From NCBI GenBank assembly GCA_025345505.1, contig JANVCC010000125.1, positions 1,721,317-1,785,316 of the forward strand: a stretch of DNA of 64,000 nt, written 5' to 3'. The position numbers and the translations under genes were made by a program. Shown piece after piece: positions 23,301 through 35,937 of this stretch. Source of the DNA: Todiramphus chloris collaris (Eukaryota > Chordata > Aves > Coraciiformes > Alcedinidae). Every line of letters starts with the position of its first letter. Position 1 is the first letter of the stretch. The notes under the pieces were generated by a model that saw only the letters and a program-made list of their open reading frames with translations, made no database searches and was not told the origin of the DNA.

Positions 23301-23725
23301 CCTAACAGTGGACTCTAACTTTTAAAATATACCTTCAAAAGGAGATGTTGATTTGATTCGTACAAGTCTGTGGCAACGTCAACGCAACGTCAGCAGGAGG
23401 CCAGTAGTCATATAGCTTTATAGATTCTTAGAAAAAGAATAGAGAACAAATCAGGACATTTCCTTCCAGTCTGGTGGATGCTACTTGTGTTCCCAGTGCA
23501 GCATGTGCATTTCTGCTTATTCCATCTAAGAAAAGTGAAGAAGAGCAATGAAGATTACAGTGAAGGACTAGAGAGAGGATCATAGGCAAAAAGCAGCTCT
23601 GAGCAACAAGAGTCTTTATCCTTGGAAAGGAAGAGATGTCGAGAGGCTGTAACAGAATTTTGCACAGCATGGGGTCATTACACAAGAACTAGTGAGTACC
23701 AGATGAAATGATCAGCCAGAGATTT
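20387..23725. other. Unassigned non-coding DNA with homopolymer runs
   Basis: No gene or interspersed repeat is recognised. A17 at 21030-21046, T15 at 22557-22571, and a small AT-rich hairpin at about 22437-22458 (ACACATTT...AAATGTGT). The frames here are short and unsupported. Confidence 0.5.
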
Positions 23726-23860
23726 ACACAAAGAAGTGCTTGTTCACGCAGTGCATAATTAAATCATGGAATTCATTGCAATAAGATGCTCTGGAAGTTA
23801 TAAATAGGTTCAAAAAGCAATTAGGCACTGCATGGAAGAAAAGACTATCAGGACCTCTAA
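23726..23860 (+). mobile_element. Ancient CR1 LINE 3' coding end
   Basis: Translates as a degraded version of the last part of CR1 ORF2. It reads AAGAAGTGCTTGTTCACGCA, then a 'KSWNSLQ'-like block (AATCATGGAATTCATTGCA), then GTTCAAAAAGCAATTAGGCA. This is the older CR1 sequence type with a longer coding tail. A weak match to the old CR1 3' UTR (around 24023-24050) may be its continuation. Highly diverged; the ends are approximate. Confidence 0.65.
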
Positions 23861-24449
23861 AACTCAAAGCAGAGACACAACCTGCAGCACAGAAAAAACC
23901 CAACTCTCCCTCAAGGTGGGATAGTAGGGCACAGAAGAGGGGCAGCAGCAGTATGTGGCAGCTCTATCTTGATATTCTTTCTCTAGGTACTTCTATGGCC
24001 ATGGACAGTTACAGGTTATTGAGGTTAAAGGACTGCGATCGGAGGCAGTATGACTCTTTGATGTGTTAACTCCACCCCTGGAGCATCTCTTGACGTGAGA
24101 TGCTAGCTCAAGAAACACCTCTTCCAGCCCCCCCATTGTGGCTGATTCAACCAGAACTGAGACTTTCACCTGTCCAGACAGAGAAACAAAACAGACTGAG
24201 TTCTTGCAGACCAGCAGTGTGGACACCCATCTTGACACTGGCATGTGCACTTTCCACGAAGTTCAGAGGTGATACAAATGTGCTGCTGTCTCCAAATGAG
24301 TATGCGAAGGAGTAATGGGAGGGGATGGGTCTTCTGGACGTGGACACCTGAAGAACAGGTTGTGGTGTCAATAAGAAATACGAAGTGCCCAAATATTTGT
24401 TAGGAAAGCATGATGGGTTGAAACAATCTGTAAAGTCCTTGAAATGAAT
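23861..24449. other. Unassigned DNA, possibly decayed CR1 tail
   Basis: Apart from the weak CR1-like patch near 24023-24050, nothing is recognised. The overlapping frames at 24.0-24.4 kb on both strands have no domain. Confidence 0.4.
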
Positions 24450-26995
24450 CAGGGCTATGTCAGATGCTGGAGGAAATTCTAAGGAGAGAAAGTGTTTTGG
24501 ATTTGGTTCTGTCTAATAGAGATGAAGTGGTGAAGAACCTAAAAAGGGAAAGTAAAAGGACCGTGAGTCACTATTACAAGAAACAGGAAGGAGCCAGAGA
24601 ATAAAAGTAAGGATAATGGACTTCCCAAAAAAACCCCAAAATAACAGATTTCAGCAAACCCAGGGAATTCTTCTGTAAGGTCTCTTGGGAAGGTAGTTTA
24701 AGGGATAAAGGAGGGCAGAAGAGCTGGCAGTTAGAGCAAGAGAGTGTATTAAAGGCACAATAGCAGCCTATTGATACGGGGGAAGGACAGAGAGCACAGT
24801 AAGAAGCCATTAGGACTGCATCAGGAGGTTTGTAAGGGCCTGAAAATAAACTAAGAAAAGAAAATGACACAAAAGGGGAAAAAAAAAAAGTCCATCATTA
24901 AGGAAAAGGGATAAAAACCTAGGGAGGGTTTGGGATAAAATGGGTTACAGGTTGAAAGGAACATAAAAAGTGATAGGAAGAGTTTTTATGAATGCATTAC
25001 AAGTAGGAAAAGAAAACCATAGGAAAGTGCTGGTCCATTACTGAACAGGGAAGGAGAATGAATAGCACATCATCCAGAGAAGGCTGAAGAATTCAATCCT
25101 CTCCTTGCTACAGATTACGCTAAAAAATTAATTATGAACAGCTACTTAAGGCAATTAATTTTAACAAGCGGACAAGAGGACAAGCTCAAACAGAAAATGA
25201 ATAGGTGAAAGAATATGTAGATAAGATAGAGCTATTCAGCTTCGTAAAGTGTAATGGAATTCACCAAAGGATTTTGAAGGCGTTTACCAAAATAATACGT
25301 GAACCGTTAGCGATTACCTCTGAGGACTTGTGGAAGGCATGAGAGATGCCAGAGGACTGAAGCAGAGAAAGGAGAGTACGTAAAGAGACCCAAAACCACA
25401 AGGCTGGTCAGCCTCCCTCACCTTTATCCCTAGACTAACTCTGAAAGGAATTATCGAACAATCTATAGGCACCATGGTAAAAACCAGGTGACAGGAAACA
25501 GACAAAAGGCATTTGTAAAGAATATATCATGTCAGCTCAACAAAATTTCCTCCTTGACAAGGCAGCACAATCGTTGGATGAGAGGGCAGTGGTGGATGTG
25601 ATTTAAGCTGACTGCACTGAGGCTTTCTGAAGGTCTCGCATAACATCCTATAGACAGTTGAGAGAAAGACGATATTGAGACTACTTCTAGAATGTGTGTT
25701 GTCCATTGCAAATATATTTATTCACACTCAGGATGCTATTTTCTCTGCCCAGGAAGATCAAACATTTATGTTCTGTTTAGCCAGGCTATCTCAGCTACCT
25801 TGGGGAAAGATAGCAGGACAAGAAGGTGTCATGCATTAGCTGCTTCACAAGAACTGGCCAATACAGCCCTTTTCCCATTGACAAATGTGAGGCAGCTGGA
25901 GGTGCCTTGCCCCTCTACTGAAGAAGGGTAATTTATCATCTTCTGCCTTGAATGAGAACATACAGTGTGTTTCTTCCCAATGACAACTCAGAAGATGCAA
26001 AAATCCCCTTACCTCCCTTGTCTGACACTCTATATATAGTAAATGGCCATTGCCCTGGTGAAATTAATGAGTGGTGTACATTAAAAACTTTCTCTTTAAT
26101 GAACCCTCTGAATAGGGGTGAAGTTTAGATTACAGACATGTCTTGGATTCAGGTGTATCCAGCATTTCAACCATTAATTGGAGCTTGCTATCAAACTCAG
26201 AGGGTGTTACAAGGGGTCCTGTGAGGGTTGTTCATGTACGCAGCTCATTCAGTATTGTTTTCAATACAGAAAGGGCCCATAAAAATTGCTGATGACATCA
26301 AGCTGCAAGGCATTGCAGGGACCCCAGAGGACCGTTTCACAAACCACAATGATCTTGCCATATTGAGGAGCTGCTCTGATAGAAGCAAAATCAATGAATA
26401 AGCGCTCAGTTTAGGAAGGAGAATTCCAATGCACAATGAGAAATAACTGGCTAAGCAGTAGCACTGCAGAAAGAAGTTGGAGTGAGAGCTGACCACTAAA
26501 CAGGACCCAACAATATGCTGCTGTTGCAGAAAGGCACATCTCGTTCCTGACTGAATTAACATATGGAAGACATAGGAGGTAATTTGAATTATTCTCCTTT
26601 ATCTTGGTGGTGAAACCTCAGCTGGAGTACTGGGTATCCCGCTAAGATGAAGAAAGATTGGGGAGAGTCCAGAGGATAACAGCAAGGATAGCAGGTTTAA
26701 AAATGGCCTTCGGGGAAACTGGTTTTGTTTTGTTCAGAAAATGGTGTTATGAGGAGAGATACATCAATGGTCTTCCAGTCCATACAAGGTCTGTTAAGAA
26801 AGAGACCTATGGGGAAAGACAAATGTGCAGAATAGATGGTTCACATTAGACTATTAGAGGATGCTAATAAAGAACAGCAGAAGAAAGCCCTCCAGCAATT
26901 TGAAGAGCTCCTCCTGCAAAGCTTTCAAAGTACAGGTTAGACAGGTATTTACCATTGCTGAGATAAAGATATGCTTGATCCTGCTCTGTGCTGGA
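24450..26995 (+). mobile_element. Long ancient CR1 LINE, interrupted
   Basis: A plus-strand CR1 ORF2 remnant runs from the region between endonuclease and RT ('DLVLSNRDEVVKNL'-like near 24495-24540) to the 3' coding end ('RLDRYLPLLR'-like near 26920-26960). Recognisable steps are the 'NRKSFYECITSRKRKP' region near 24975-25025, the 'DKAF' region near 25500-25660, the catalytic box as Ile-Ala-Asp-Asp at about 26287-26298, and the 'VKPQLEYW' block near 26610-26640. Frameshifts and stops are frequent, so it is inactive. About 25.70-26.19 kb does not match CR1 and interrupts it. This is the longest CR1 copy in the window and one of the most diverged. Confidence 0.75.
25700..26190. other. ~500-bp non-CR1 segment inside the ancient CR1
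   Basis: CR1 homology breaks after the 'SHNIL' block near 25650 and resumes near 26195 (AAACTCAGAGGGTGTTACAA). The intervening DNA matches no family that I recognise. It has no obvious A-tail, terminal repeats or target duplication. It may be an old insertion, or CR1 sequence too diverged to see. Confidence 0.45.
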
Positions 26996-29900
26996 ATAAA
27001 TAGCCTTCTAGCTCTTCTCTCCTGGGTGAAGAAAAGTCCTTTCCCTTCCTCCTCCCTTGTGTCTGAAAACCTTATTTCTACACTTGGGAGAGAGCCCTGT
27101 AAATCAAAAAAGAGAAGCCAGAAAGACCTCATATGGCTGGATACAACATGGAGTCATGAAGGAGCTGTGACAGTTTCAAGGGATGGCTGAAGGCTGCATT
27201 CAGGGGCACTCTCTGCAACTCTGGATCAAGCAGTGGATACCCAAGATTTTAGCATCCCTGTCATCAACATCTGCTGGCTTGCTCTGGACAGCTGCATGCT
27301 GGGCACAGGGAAGACAGATTCTTCTTCACCCAGACTGCTGCGTGCTTTGGATAATTTTCCAATCTTTTGGCTACTGTGTGGTATATGGCCTTGAGAAACT
27401 TGCTAGAGGAGAAGCAAGGAGTCAGTGGCAAGGCCAAGAATGTGTAATTTCTGCTCCACACTCATCCTTTATTCCTTGAATTCAAATCTTGGCACTTTTT
27501 TTCCTACCCCGTGGCTCAAAGGATGAGTAAAAATGGAGTGAAGGTGAGGAAGTTTTCACTCACAAAATTGTCAGAAAAAATAAAAGATACAAAAAAAGCA
27601 TTCAGGGGGTATTATCTAGAAATGTCACTTTAGCTCAGAAAGTAAAGAATTGTTTATTTCTGAATGCCTAGTGAACATATTTTTTATGAAGTTTGTCTGT
27701 CTTTGTTACCATCACAACTGCTGCTGCTGTCAGATTCCCTCATTTCACAGTTCCCCCCACAAAATTATCTACTTAAACAGCAAGTAAAACCCATTTCCTA
27801 GTAGGTTTCAGCTTGTCAGCAGTATGACATGATTTAAATCATGTGCATGAATGGTTCATGCAGTACTTTAAAGCTGTTCCAGTCACTTTCTCCCAAGAAT
27901 GAACCAGGGGTTACCATAATGTCTCTTTTCTGAGAAATGAGAGGCAGTTTCTGACTCGAGGTGCCTTCACTTGTGTTAGGCAACAGGTGTTATTAAAGGA
28001 ATATCTCCGGGTAAAATTTAGCTTTAAAAGCATTTCATCCCTGAAAAGCACATCCTTCATTCTGGAGTATACTTAGGAAATTAAATGTAAGCAAAGAAAA
28101 GATGCCTTCAAAAACCTGTTCCAAACAAACACGCTTTGCCAAAATCAAATTCCCTTAAATTTCTCAGAACCGGGGACATGATGGTTCATTCTTTCATAGA
28201 ATAAAACTTGAGGAAAAGATTAAAACACCTGTATCATCTAACATAGCTCCCCTCCTGAGGAGGACAGGTCTTATATTGTGCTTCATTAGCCACGCAAGGA
28301 AGAGAGGAGGGAGTCCGGTTGGAAGACTGATCCAGGAATTCTGTCTAGTAGAGGTGCTTTGCATTGCTGTTCCTGGATCAACCCTTGCTTTTGCAGCTTT
28401 GGGCTCTGTGCACCTCTGTTGGTGGTTTGCCATCACCAAGGCTGCTCAGCTGGGCCCACAAGATTGTCAGGATAATCCCCAGGACTTCTGCTGCTGAGTC
28501 TGAAGTACTCAAGCAGCAGGGGAGAGCAGCGGGTGAGTAGATGGGAAGTATCTGCCAACATCCAGAAGTGTCTTGATCCTTCAGGAACAGTGAAACACTT
28601 CTGTCTCAACATCAAAGACCATATCGCCCAGAATAAGGCAAGACATATGCCTACCATGGCTTGTCCCTGGTCTAGCCTGATTGTCCCATCAGGTGCTCCC
28701 ATGAGAGAAACCAGGGGTGCTCAGAAGGGATCAGGTCTGGATATAGGATGAAGGTTGGTGTACTGTCCACTGCTCTGTGACCATTTAGATTTAGCCCTGG
28801 AACAACTGAAGTTGTCATGGTTAACTCTTCCATACTGCTGAAGAGAGTGATCTAATTGCAAGCTTACAAAAAAAATCCAACAGATGGAATAACTGAGACC
28901 CACATAGCAGACTTACGAGCTGCACTTGAGTGAAACAAAAGCCTTGGCCAGGGTAACAAACTGTTCAGAAAACAATGCACAGCTCAAAACGGGGGCTGGC
29001 AAGAGTGACAATTAATGTGGAAGAGTTGCATTTGCCAGTCAGCAAATCCCTTCAGCAAACACTGCCAACCACGTAGGTTATTCAGTGAGAGCAACCAGAT
29101 TCCAAAGAAGCACTTGCTCAGGCAGAGTCAGGCCCCTGAGCTCACAGCACGCAGGAAACACAAATAAACTATAGGAGAGGAGCTGTTTCACTCCTTACAC
29201 ATCACACCAGTGCAGCAACACTGCAGGAATTGGGGAAGTGCTTGTGAATGGGGAGATGGGCACATCAGGTCCATGAGAAAACAAAACTCAGAGGCTCTGA
29301 AAGAGGAGGAAACCAGTCTTAATTAGTTCAGTTCTTCGTTTCCCTTCAAAGCAGGTTTTCTATCCATAAGTTGAGTTTAGCTGGGTTTCCATACGATTAC
29401 CTCATTGCTGTGACAGCAGTTTGCAGTTCCATCCTCATTCTGCAAGGCAATGCACAAAAACAAGGGACCAAACAAAGCTAAAGCTTAACCTGTCTACAGT
29501 GGCTGGACATCCCAGGGGAACAGCCAGGGTTTGCAGCCAGGGTTAATCTGTGTCCAGGCACTGGGTTAAACTGAGGTAGCAGGTAGATCTTTAGAGTACT
29601 TCCAGTTTGCTTTTATTCAAAGGCTTTTCATGGGTAATAACCAACCGGTGTGTTAGTCGATGCTGCCTGCTCTTTGGATGAATGCTCTGCATTATGTAAA
29701 AGATAACTATACATACATTTCTCCCACAGCTGGACAACTTTCAGAGGGCATGATGGAGAAACTTCAATTAATATTTAATAAGGAATAAACCGGATCAATA
29801 ACTGTGTGAATTTTTGCTGGTGCATTTACTGTGCGATGGATTAAGTTTGTACAGAAACAATATTACAGCACTCACCCAATACCAGATGAATTATACAGAG

Positions 29901-32411
29901 ACATATATTCCCTGATCCAATATTTTGAACTGCTTAAGTAGCATTGATGACTTTACTGAGAAAAGAAGTGCGGTTTCAAACATAAAGGCCAAACAGCTCC
30001 AGAAATTAACAATATTTTCTGGCATGTCGACTTCTGGACACTGGATTTGAGCTGTATTAAAAAGGGCTGGAGTTTCCCCAATGTACTGAGTCTGCTCACG
30101 TCTGAGAACAAATCAGGACTCCCTGCCCCAGACACGATTTCAACCCATAAACTGAGGCACCCAAGTTCATCAGCAATTTTAGAAATCATCTGGACCTGAA
30201 ACAAATAAGCTTTAAAATGGGAAGGTGAGAGTAAACCAAAACATGATTACAAAAAATAAAATAAACCAACAAAAACAGCCTGGCAAAGGGAGCCACACTG
30301 AAGTACTGTCTTTTTTTTTCCAAGTGTTCGTCTGCATAAAAGTTTCTCTTTGGAGATGGGAGGCTTTTTTTCTTCCTCTGATGTGATTCTTAGTGCTTAG
30401 GAGAGCTGCCAGGAGCCGGGAAGCAGCCACGTTTCACATGCTTACCTTGAACTTCATTTGATAGACCCTAAACTGTTACTCTACTTGATTGGATCAGAAC
30501 GAGCGTACTGTGGCATTGCATCATTACCTGACTTTAGTTGACCCACGGGAAAACGTGCTTCTGATGTCTCCATCAATCTGGCCTTGTGTTTATAGCTCCA
30601 GCAGGAAAGATGCTGAGGGAAGCTCCAATACAGAAGCCCAACCCAACGTCCCCCAGTCAGGATCTGTCCCCAAAGAGCAGACAACCCAGGCACTGCCCTG
30701 CTTCCATGACTTTCTGCAGCTGCTTGACTTTGTAGAAGGTGACTGGCCCTAGCACGGGAGAGGGGATCTGAACGGGGAAAACTGCAGCCAGGCAATGTGC
30801 TGAGGCACAGGAAGAGGGTGAAGGAGGTGATGGTCTGTGAAGCAATTTTTCAAACATGTGAGAAGCTTTTTCTCTTTTTTTAGAGCTTCCCCCCCGCCCC
30901 CACCTTAGATTCTCAAACAACCTCCATTTATCAATGTGTGAAGGAGATTGATTATAAAAGACATATCCAGTCTATAAGAGGATGGGGCTGAAGCCACTGC
31001 AGACTCTAAAAACATGCAAGGACAACTTCGTTTTCCACAGCTTACAGCCTTGATCTCACGATCGGAGACCCCAGAAAGAGATCCCTGCCCCTTCCTTGTA
31101 ACCGTACCAGCTTAGGGGCTCAGCATGAAACCTTTTGGAATACAGACAGAGAGAGCTAAAGCAATTGCTGGCAAAAGCTGCAGCCCTTTTCCCACAGGTG
31201 TGCCTGTGCTGAAAGCCCTCTCTGAATGCGAGCAAGGGGCTGCGTTTAGTACTGGTGATAAATAAAGTCTTTGTCGATCAAAGACTGGTTGTGGCCCAAG
31301 GGTTCTTGGAACAGACTTGTAGCTGGGTTTGGTTTGGGTTCCTCTTTCAAGACAAGTCTGGGGTTTTTTCCTCCTGTGGTCTAATTCTTTACACTTGTTT
31401 TGTTTAGGACAAGATTTCACTGGGAAGCGTGACTCAGAGTAAGCCAAGCACTGGCAGGGTAAAGAGTTGTTGCAGTTTCTCATTTTCTGAGTGGTGCAGT
31501 GCCATGGGACCACCGCAGCCGTTCCTCTCTCCCCAGACCAAGGCTTCAACCACATCACACCCAAAAACTCTGTGGGATGCACAGCTCCAAAGAGCTACTA
31601 CGCGAAGTTTCACAGCAAACCCAGCCCCACAGCAAAGCAGAGCTCGTACAACCAGCTTTGATCTGAAACTGGCTCCAAACCAGCCCATCACAGGTGTTCT
31701 CACAGTCAGGCAAAGAAGGATGCTAGAGCAATTGTCCCAAGATCTTGTAATGCTCCCTTTGAAAATAAATGTGGTCAAATATTCCTTGAAGATTAGCTGT
31801 AAAGGGTTAATTTATAACTGATCATTCATAAGCATTCTGAAATCAGCTTTTAGAAAGCCCAGCAGGTGCTTGTGTCTGGAAGATGCTTATAGGAACAATT
31901 AATTATTTACCAAACCTTTAGCTGTTTATAATGAAAAATTCATAGAAAGTGTGACCATAAACAGACGAAGCTAGGAAATGCTTCAGAAGATGAAGAAAAA
32001 AAAAAGAAAACTAATAGCATTTCATTTCAGGCAGTGTAAGTGCCAGATCATGCTGCAGAATGGAAAAGATCCTTTGTCCTACACTGATATATAGGATGCT
32101 GCTTGCCACCAAAGAGAGAAGCACCTCATCTCTCTGACAGCACTTTCTTGCTTACTCTAGGTAACTTTGCATGCAGCAGTCAGCTCTGGACAACGTTTAA
32201 AACTATTTTCAAAGCTTGTCCCATAGCCAGCAAATCCCCATATCGTGCTGTGCGAGAACTTTCTCTTGGAAAGTAACTTCACATCTTCAGACAGCACTCC
32301 CAAGTATCCTCATGTTTGCAGGGCGTAAAGCTGTCTTACTCTCCCTCTAAGACACCATCTGATTTTTGTAACTCCCCAGCGTTCCCCTGTACTGGGTGTA
32401 GGGGACTGCTT
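26996..32411. other. Unassigned non-coding DNA
   Basis: More than 5 kb without recognised genes or repeats. A perfect 18-bp palindrome lies at 27827-27844. Frames of 60-156 codons (for example 31112-31582 minus overlapping 31429-31821 plus) lie over one another on opposite strands and have no identifiable domain. Confidence 0.5.
27827..27844. repeat. Perfect 18-bp palindrome
   Basis: ACATGATTTAAATCATGT is its own reverse complement. Followed at 27845-27858 by GCATGAATGGTTCATGC, another imperfect ATGAA/TTCAT dyad. Confidence 0.95.
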
Positions 32412-32536
32412 TGTTGGTGTATTGGGTCTGCCTGAGCTGGAGTTGATTTCCCCAGAGCTGCCTTCCTAGTGCTGGGCTTTGCATGAGCTGGAAAGGTGCT
32501 GCTCACACCCCTGGGCTGGGGCTCGCACAGCACATC
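32412..32536 (+). mobile_element. ERVL-like LTR 5'-end fragment
   Basis: Begins TGTTGGTGTATTGGGTCTG, then CTGAGCTGGAGTTGATTTCC, then CCTTCCTAGTGCTGGGCTTTG and a GCTGGAAAGGTGCT block, ending near CTCGCACAGCA. This order resembles the first part of the common avian ERVL-type LTR ('GCTGGGATAGAGTTAATTTTC' class). The rest of the LTR is missing and CR1 sequence follows directly. Family assignment is from memory and moderately secure. Confidence 0.5.
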
Positions 32537-32540
32537 GGGG

Positions 32541-32605
32541 AGGTTTTGGCTGGATGTTAGGAAATATGTCTTCATTGAAAGTCTTATCAAACACTGGAAT
32601 GGAGA
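32541..32605 (+). mobile_element. CR1 LINE fragment A (out of order)
   Basis: Short CR1 piece with the 'FWLDVRKYVFIESLIKHWNG'-like block. This block corresponds to the part of CR1 seen again at about 32775-32838, yet here it lies upstream of an earlier part of the element. Confidence 0.7.
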
Positions 32606-33007
32606 AAGTGTCTTATGAGGAACCTGGGGTTGTTCAGCCTGGAGAGAAGAGGCTTGGAAGAGACCTTCTTGCTCTCTACAGCTCCCTGAAGGGAGGTTGG
32701 AGTGAGGTGGGTATTGGTCTCTTCACCCAGGTAACTAGTGGTAGGAAGAGGAAATGGGCTTAAATTGCACCAGGGGAGGTTTAGGTTGGATATGAGGAAA
32801 AATCTCTTTCCTGAGAGAGTGGTGAGGCCTTGGAACAGGCTGCCCAGGGAGGGGTGGAATCACCATCCCTGCAGGGGTTCAAAAACATCTGGATGTGGCA
32901 CTGCAGGACATGGTTTAGTGGTCATGATAATGCTAGGTAGACAGTTGGGCTTGATGATCTTGGAGGTCTTTTCCAACCTTAATGATTCTGTGACTCTGTG
33001 ATTCTGT
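32606..33007 (+). mobile_element. CR1 LINE 3' end, fragment B
   Basis: Begins at the 'LRNLGLFSLERRGLEETFLLSTAP' block (about 32613) and continues through '[33 protein letters not shown]' (32743-32850, after a frameshift near 32745). The 3' UTR has GATGATCTTGGAGGTCTTTT and ends in degenerate ATTCTGTG octamers at 32983-33007. 5'-truncated and inactive. Confidence 0.93.
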
Positions 33008-35860
33008 AATTTAACCAATTTACACCCCAGAAAGACCTCAGTCCAAGAAAACTCTATACTCATGTGGCTGCATCTTTCTAAGTGTTCAAAGCTCTGCTTC
33101 AAATGAAGTAGAGAGCTCAAAACTAGGCTTTTCACCTTCTTTGGAGGTGCCCTTCTCAGTGCATTGGTGATTATTTGGGATAGAGCCATTTCATCTGCTT
33201 CTGTTGACGCTGCTCTGCTTTGCATAGCTGAATCAAGACCTAACAAGTTAGAGAAAGTGAGAATTTCTCCATAATACAGTATTTTGGGCATTCACCTGGG
33301 GTGCAGGACACTTTCTCCTAGTTCCTGCTTCAATGTATAATTAATTATGCATGCTAAGGTGCAACAGCTTTAATATGTGTAAATGAGAGAGGCACATCTT
33401 CATCACTGGAGAGGCTGAAGTAGCTGCTGGTGAGGGGTCTGAGAAAACGCAAGCAAGGCACATTCACAGCAGTTTGCCAGGAATCTGTGATAACCTGCCA
33501 ATTGCAGTTTGGCTGCATCTCCCTTTTCTGCTCTCGCTTTGGACTTCAGTCCAAGAACTGTAACAACTAGAGGTGGGAGGGCAACATCCCATCTCTAGAT
33601 AAATCTCTAATGGCACAAGACGTTTTTTCTTCCTTTAATGAATATTCACTCCATGCTCTATTCTTTCTGATGCTCTGTGTTTTTATTGGCATTGTTTTCC
33701 TGCCTCTTGGAAGAAAATTGCACAAAGACAGAATTTTGTGTGTGTGTGTGTGTGTGTTTCTGCATATCTGTTTTTCAGCTTTCTTCTACATTAATAGCCA
33801 TTCCTCATGGCTTCTTTTAATTTTATTGTTATCCCTTTCAAGGGTTTTTCAGTCACCTTTCTTGCTTCAGAGTGTCCCTTTCCTATCCTCCCCTGCCAGT
33901 GGTTTCTTTTCCACAGCCTTTGGTTAGTGTCCCATCAGGCTTTATTCCCCTTTTTCTTGGTGGCATCTGTAATCTTGGCTCACATTTCACAGTCCTACCT
34001 TTTGGGCACGTCCTGTAACAGCCTTAAATCAGTTTGGTCATCAATGATGATTAATTCAACATAATATATATCACAACTTTCCTTGCACCTTTCTTTGTAC
34101 ATCCAGCCCTCTTTGAAGTTGGAAAATGTTTCTTTCTCTTTTCTGTCTAAAATCCTGCCATACTGTGAAGAGATAGAGCTACTCTCCCAGGCAGTCAGGT
34201 TGGGCTCCACATCTTCACCAGAACAAGTTCCCCGTCCTCCTTCTCTCTGTGCTTTTTTCTTCTATGATGCTATGATAATTGCTGTCCATTGATGAGATGC
34301 ACTTTGCATCTTTTCAGACTCCTGTCTCTGACTCCAAACCCCTCAAGGACTTGTCCAAACACTCAGGAATTCCCTCCTCTCTTAAAAGATTTTTTGTGCT
34401 ATTATCTTCCCCTCCTTTACCATTTTCTCTCTCCCTATTCATTAGGAGAGACAATAAAGCCAAATGGAAACTCACAGCTCAGTTGGTTTTTGACAGTGAA
34501 ATGTTTGCAGAAGACCAGATGAGGCTCTTACTGCAGCCTGGTTCCCCATTCATATTCAGGTTTGTCTCCCCTTCCAATAGCACCGAACCAGTCTGCAGAT
34601 GCTGCCTTTTATTCCTTATCTCCTTTGTGACTTTGGCACTCAGATTCCACGTTCTGTCGGTTTTGTGCCCCTAATTCATGCAGCACACTCATCTATAGGA
34701 TCTAAAAATGATATTTCTTTCATGTACCTGAACAATAGTTGCTTTCCCCTGCACCCAATTAAAAAAAAAAAATCTCATGCTAAACACCTCTCTTGAAATT
34801 CTCAGTAGTTTTGTTTGGCTTTTGAGCTTGTGGGTTTTTTCTCCCTCTCTCTATTTTTTTTTTTCTTCCTTTTTATTTTTCTTCTAGAACTACTTCTGCT
34901 TCCTATGAATACTTTGCTGAATACTTCATTCTGAAGATGAAAAATATTCAGCCATTGTTTCAAGGTTCACTAAAGAAGATACTGTTTAAAGTGAAAAGCA
35001 ATACAAATACGAAGAAATCTCAAAAGAAAAGTACTAGCCTAACTGACTATAAGCAGTACATTCATAACTGAAACATTAATCAGAAAAATATACTAAGAAA
35101 TCAGAGGGCATAAGAACACTTCTCTTTTTCATTTCCCTCATATTTTGACTCCATTTGACTACTTCCAGGAAATACTTTTCTTACCCTTTCCTCTTTCTAT
35201 ATCACAAAGAACAAAAGATGTAGGCTAGACTGCAGCCCTGCAGACCATGCTCTGCACCACGATTTTCCACTGTGGTAGGATAAAGATTGGTAGAAGTGGC
35301 AGGGGAAACCAGTAAGTGTGTGGAGACACATAGTCTCCATGAAAACAGGATTAATCATGCATTGATTTTTCTCCTCGGATGAAGACAATTTGGTCAGCGT
35401 TGACCCACTCTAGATTTGAACAAGTGCTCCAGAAAAGAAAAGGGGATGGAGCTTATGGGCCATCCTCTCAGCAGTCTGTCTTTGAAAGTACAAAACTATT
35501 TGACTAGTTAGTTCCCTTTTTGAGCCTGATGCTTGCTTAATTCCCTGTGGCTCTGGCTGAGGAAGGTGGGTAGAAGCACAAGCTAGAGCAATTCAGACAC
35601 CCTACATGCAAGTGGATGGGGCTGTACTTAGCTTCTTGACTCAGCCCTTACCTCGTGCCATCTGTGTTTTCATCATTCCTCAAGCATACCCTGCCATGGT
35701 GAACGGACCAACACAACATTCCTTTTAGAGAGTGATTCCTTGTTCTTCTCATCCGCTGAGGAAAGGACTGAGCCAACACCTTCATCAGCTCCTGCTGAGA
35801 TGGGTATCCTACTCCATACACATGTGTTGAGAGACAGTTGACTTTCTGGCATCACTGATA
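33008..35860. other. Unassigned non-coding DNA
   Basis: No gene is recognised. Contains a (TG)10 microsatellite at 33737-33757 and long T/C-biased stretches between 33.6 and 34.9 kb. That bias accounts for the many leucine/phenylalanine/serine-rich frames there. Confidence 0.5.
33737..33757 (+). repeat. (TG)n microsatellite
   Basis: About ten uninterrupted TG units, with no flanking gene feature. Confidence 0.97.
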
Positions 35861-35937
35861 GATTTAGGCTGGAATTGATGATCTCAAAGGTCTATTTCCA
35901 GCCTCAATGATAATTCTGTGTGTAATTCTGTGTAATT
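35861..35937 (+). mobile_element. CR1 LINE 3' tip
   Basis: GGCTGGAATTGATGATCTCA, then GGTCTATTTCC and three diverged ATTCTGTG octamers with insertions. Only the last ~75 bp of CR1 is present. A T14 run (35950-35963) follows it. Confidence 0.85.

Noticed and set aside
31112-31821. Two large opposite-strand frames (156, 130 and 114 codons overlapping)
   Set aside because: Mutual antisense overlap, no domain, no exon signals; typical of composition-driven frames.
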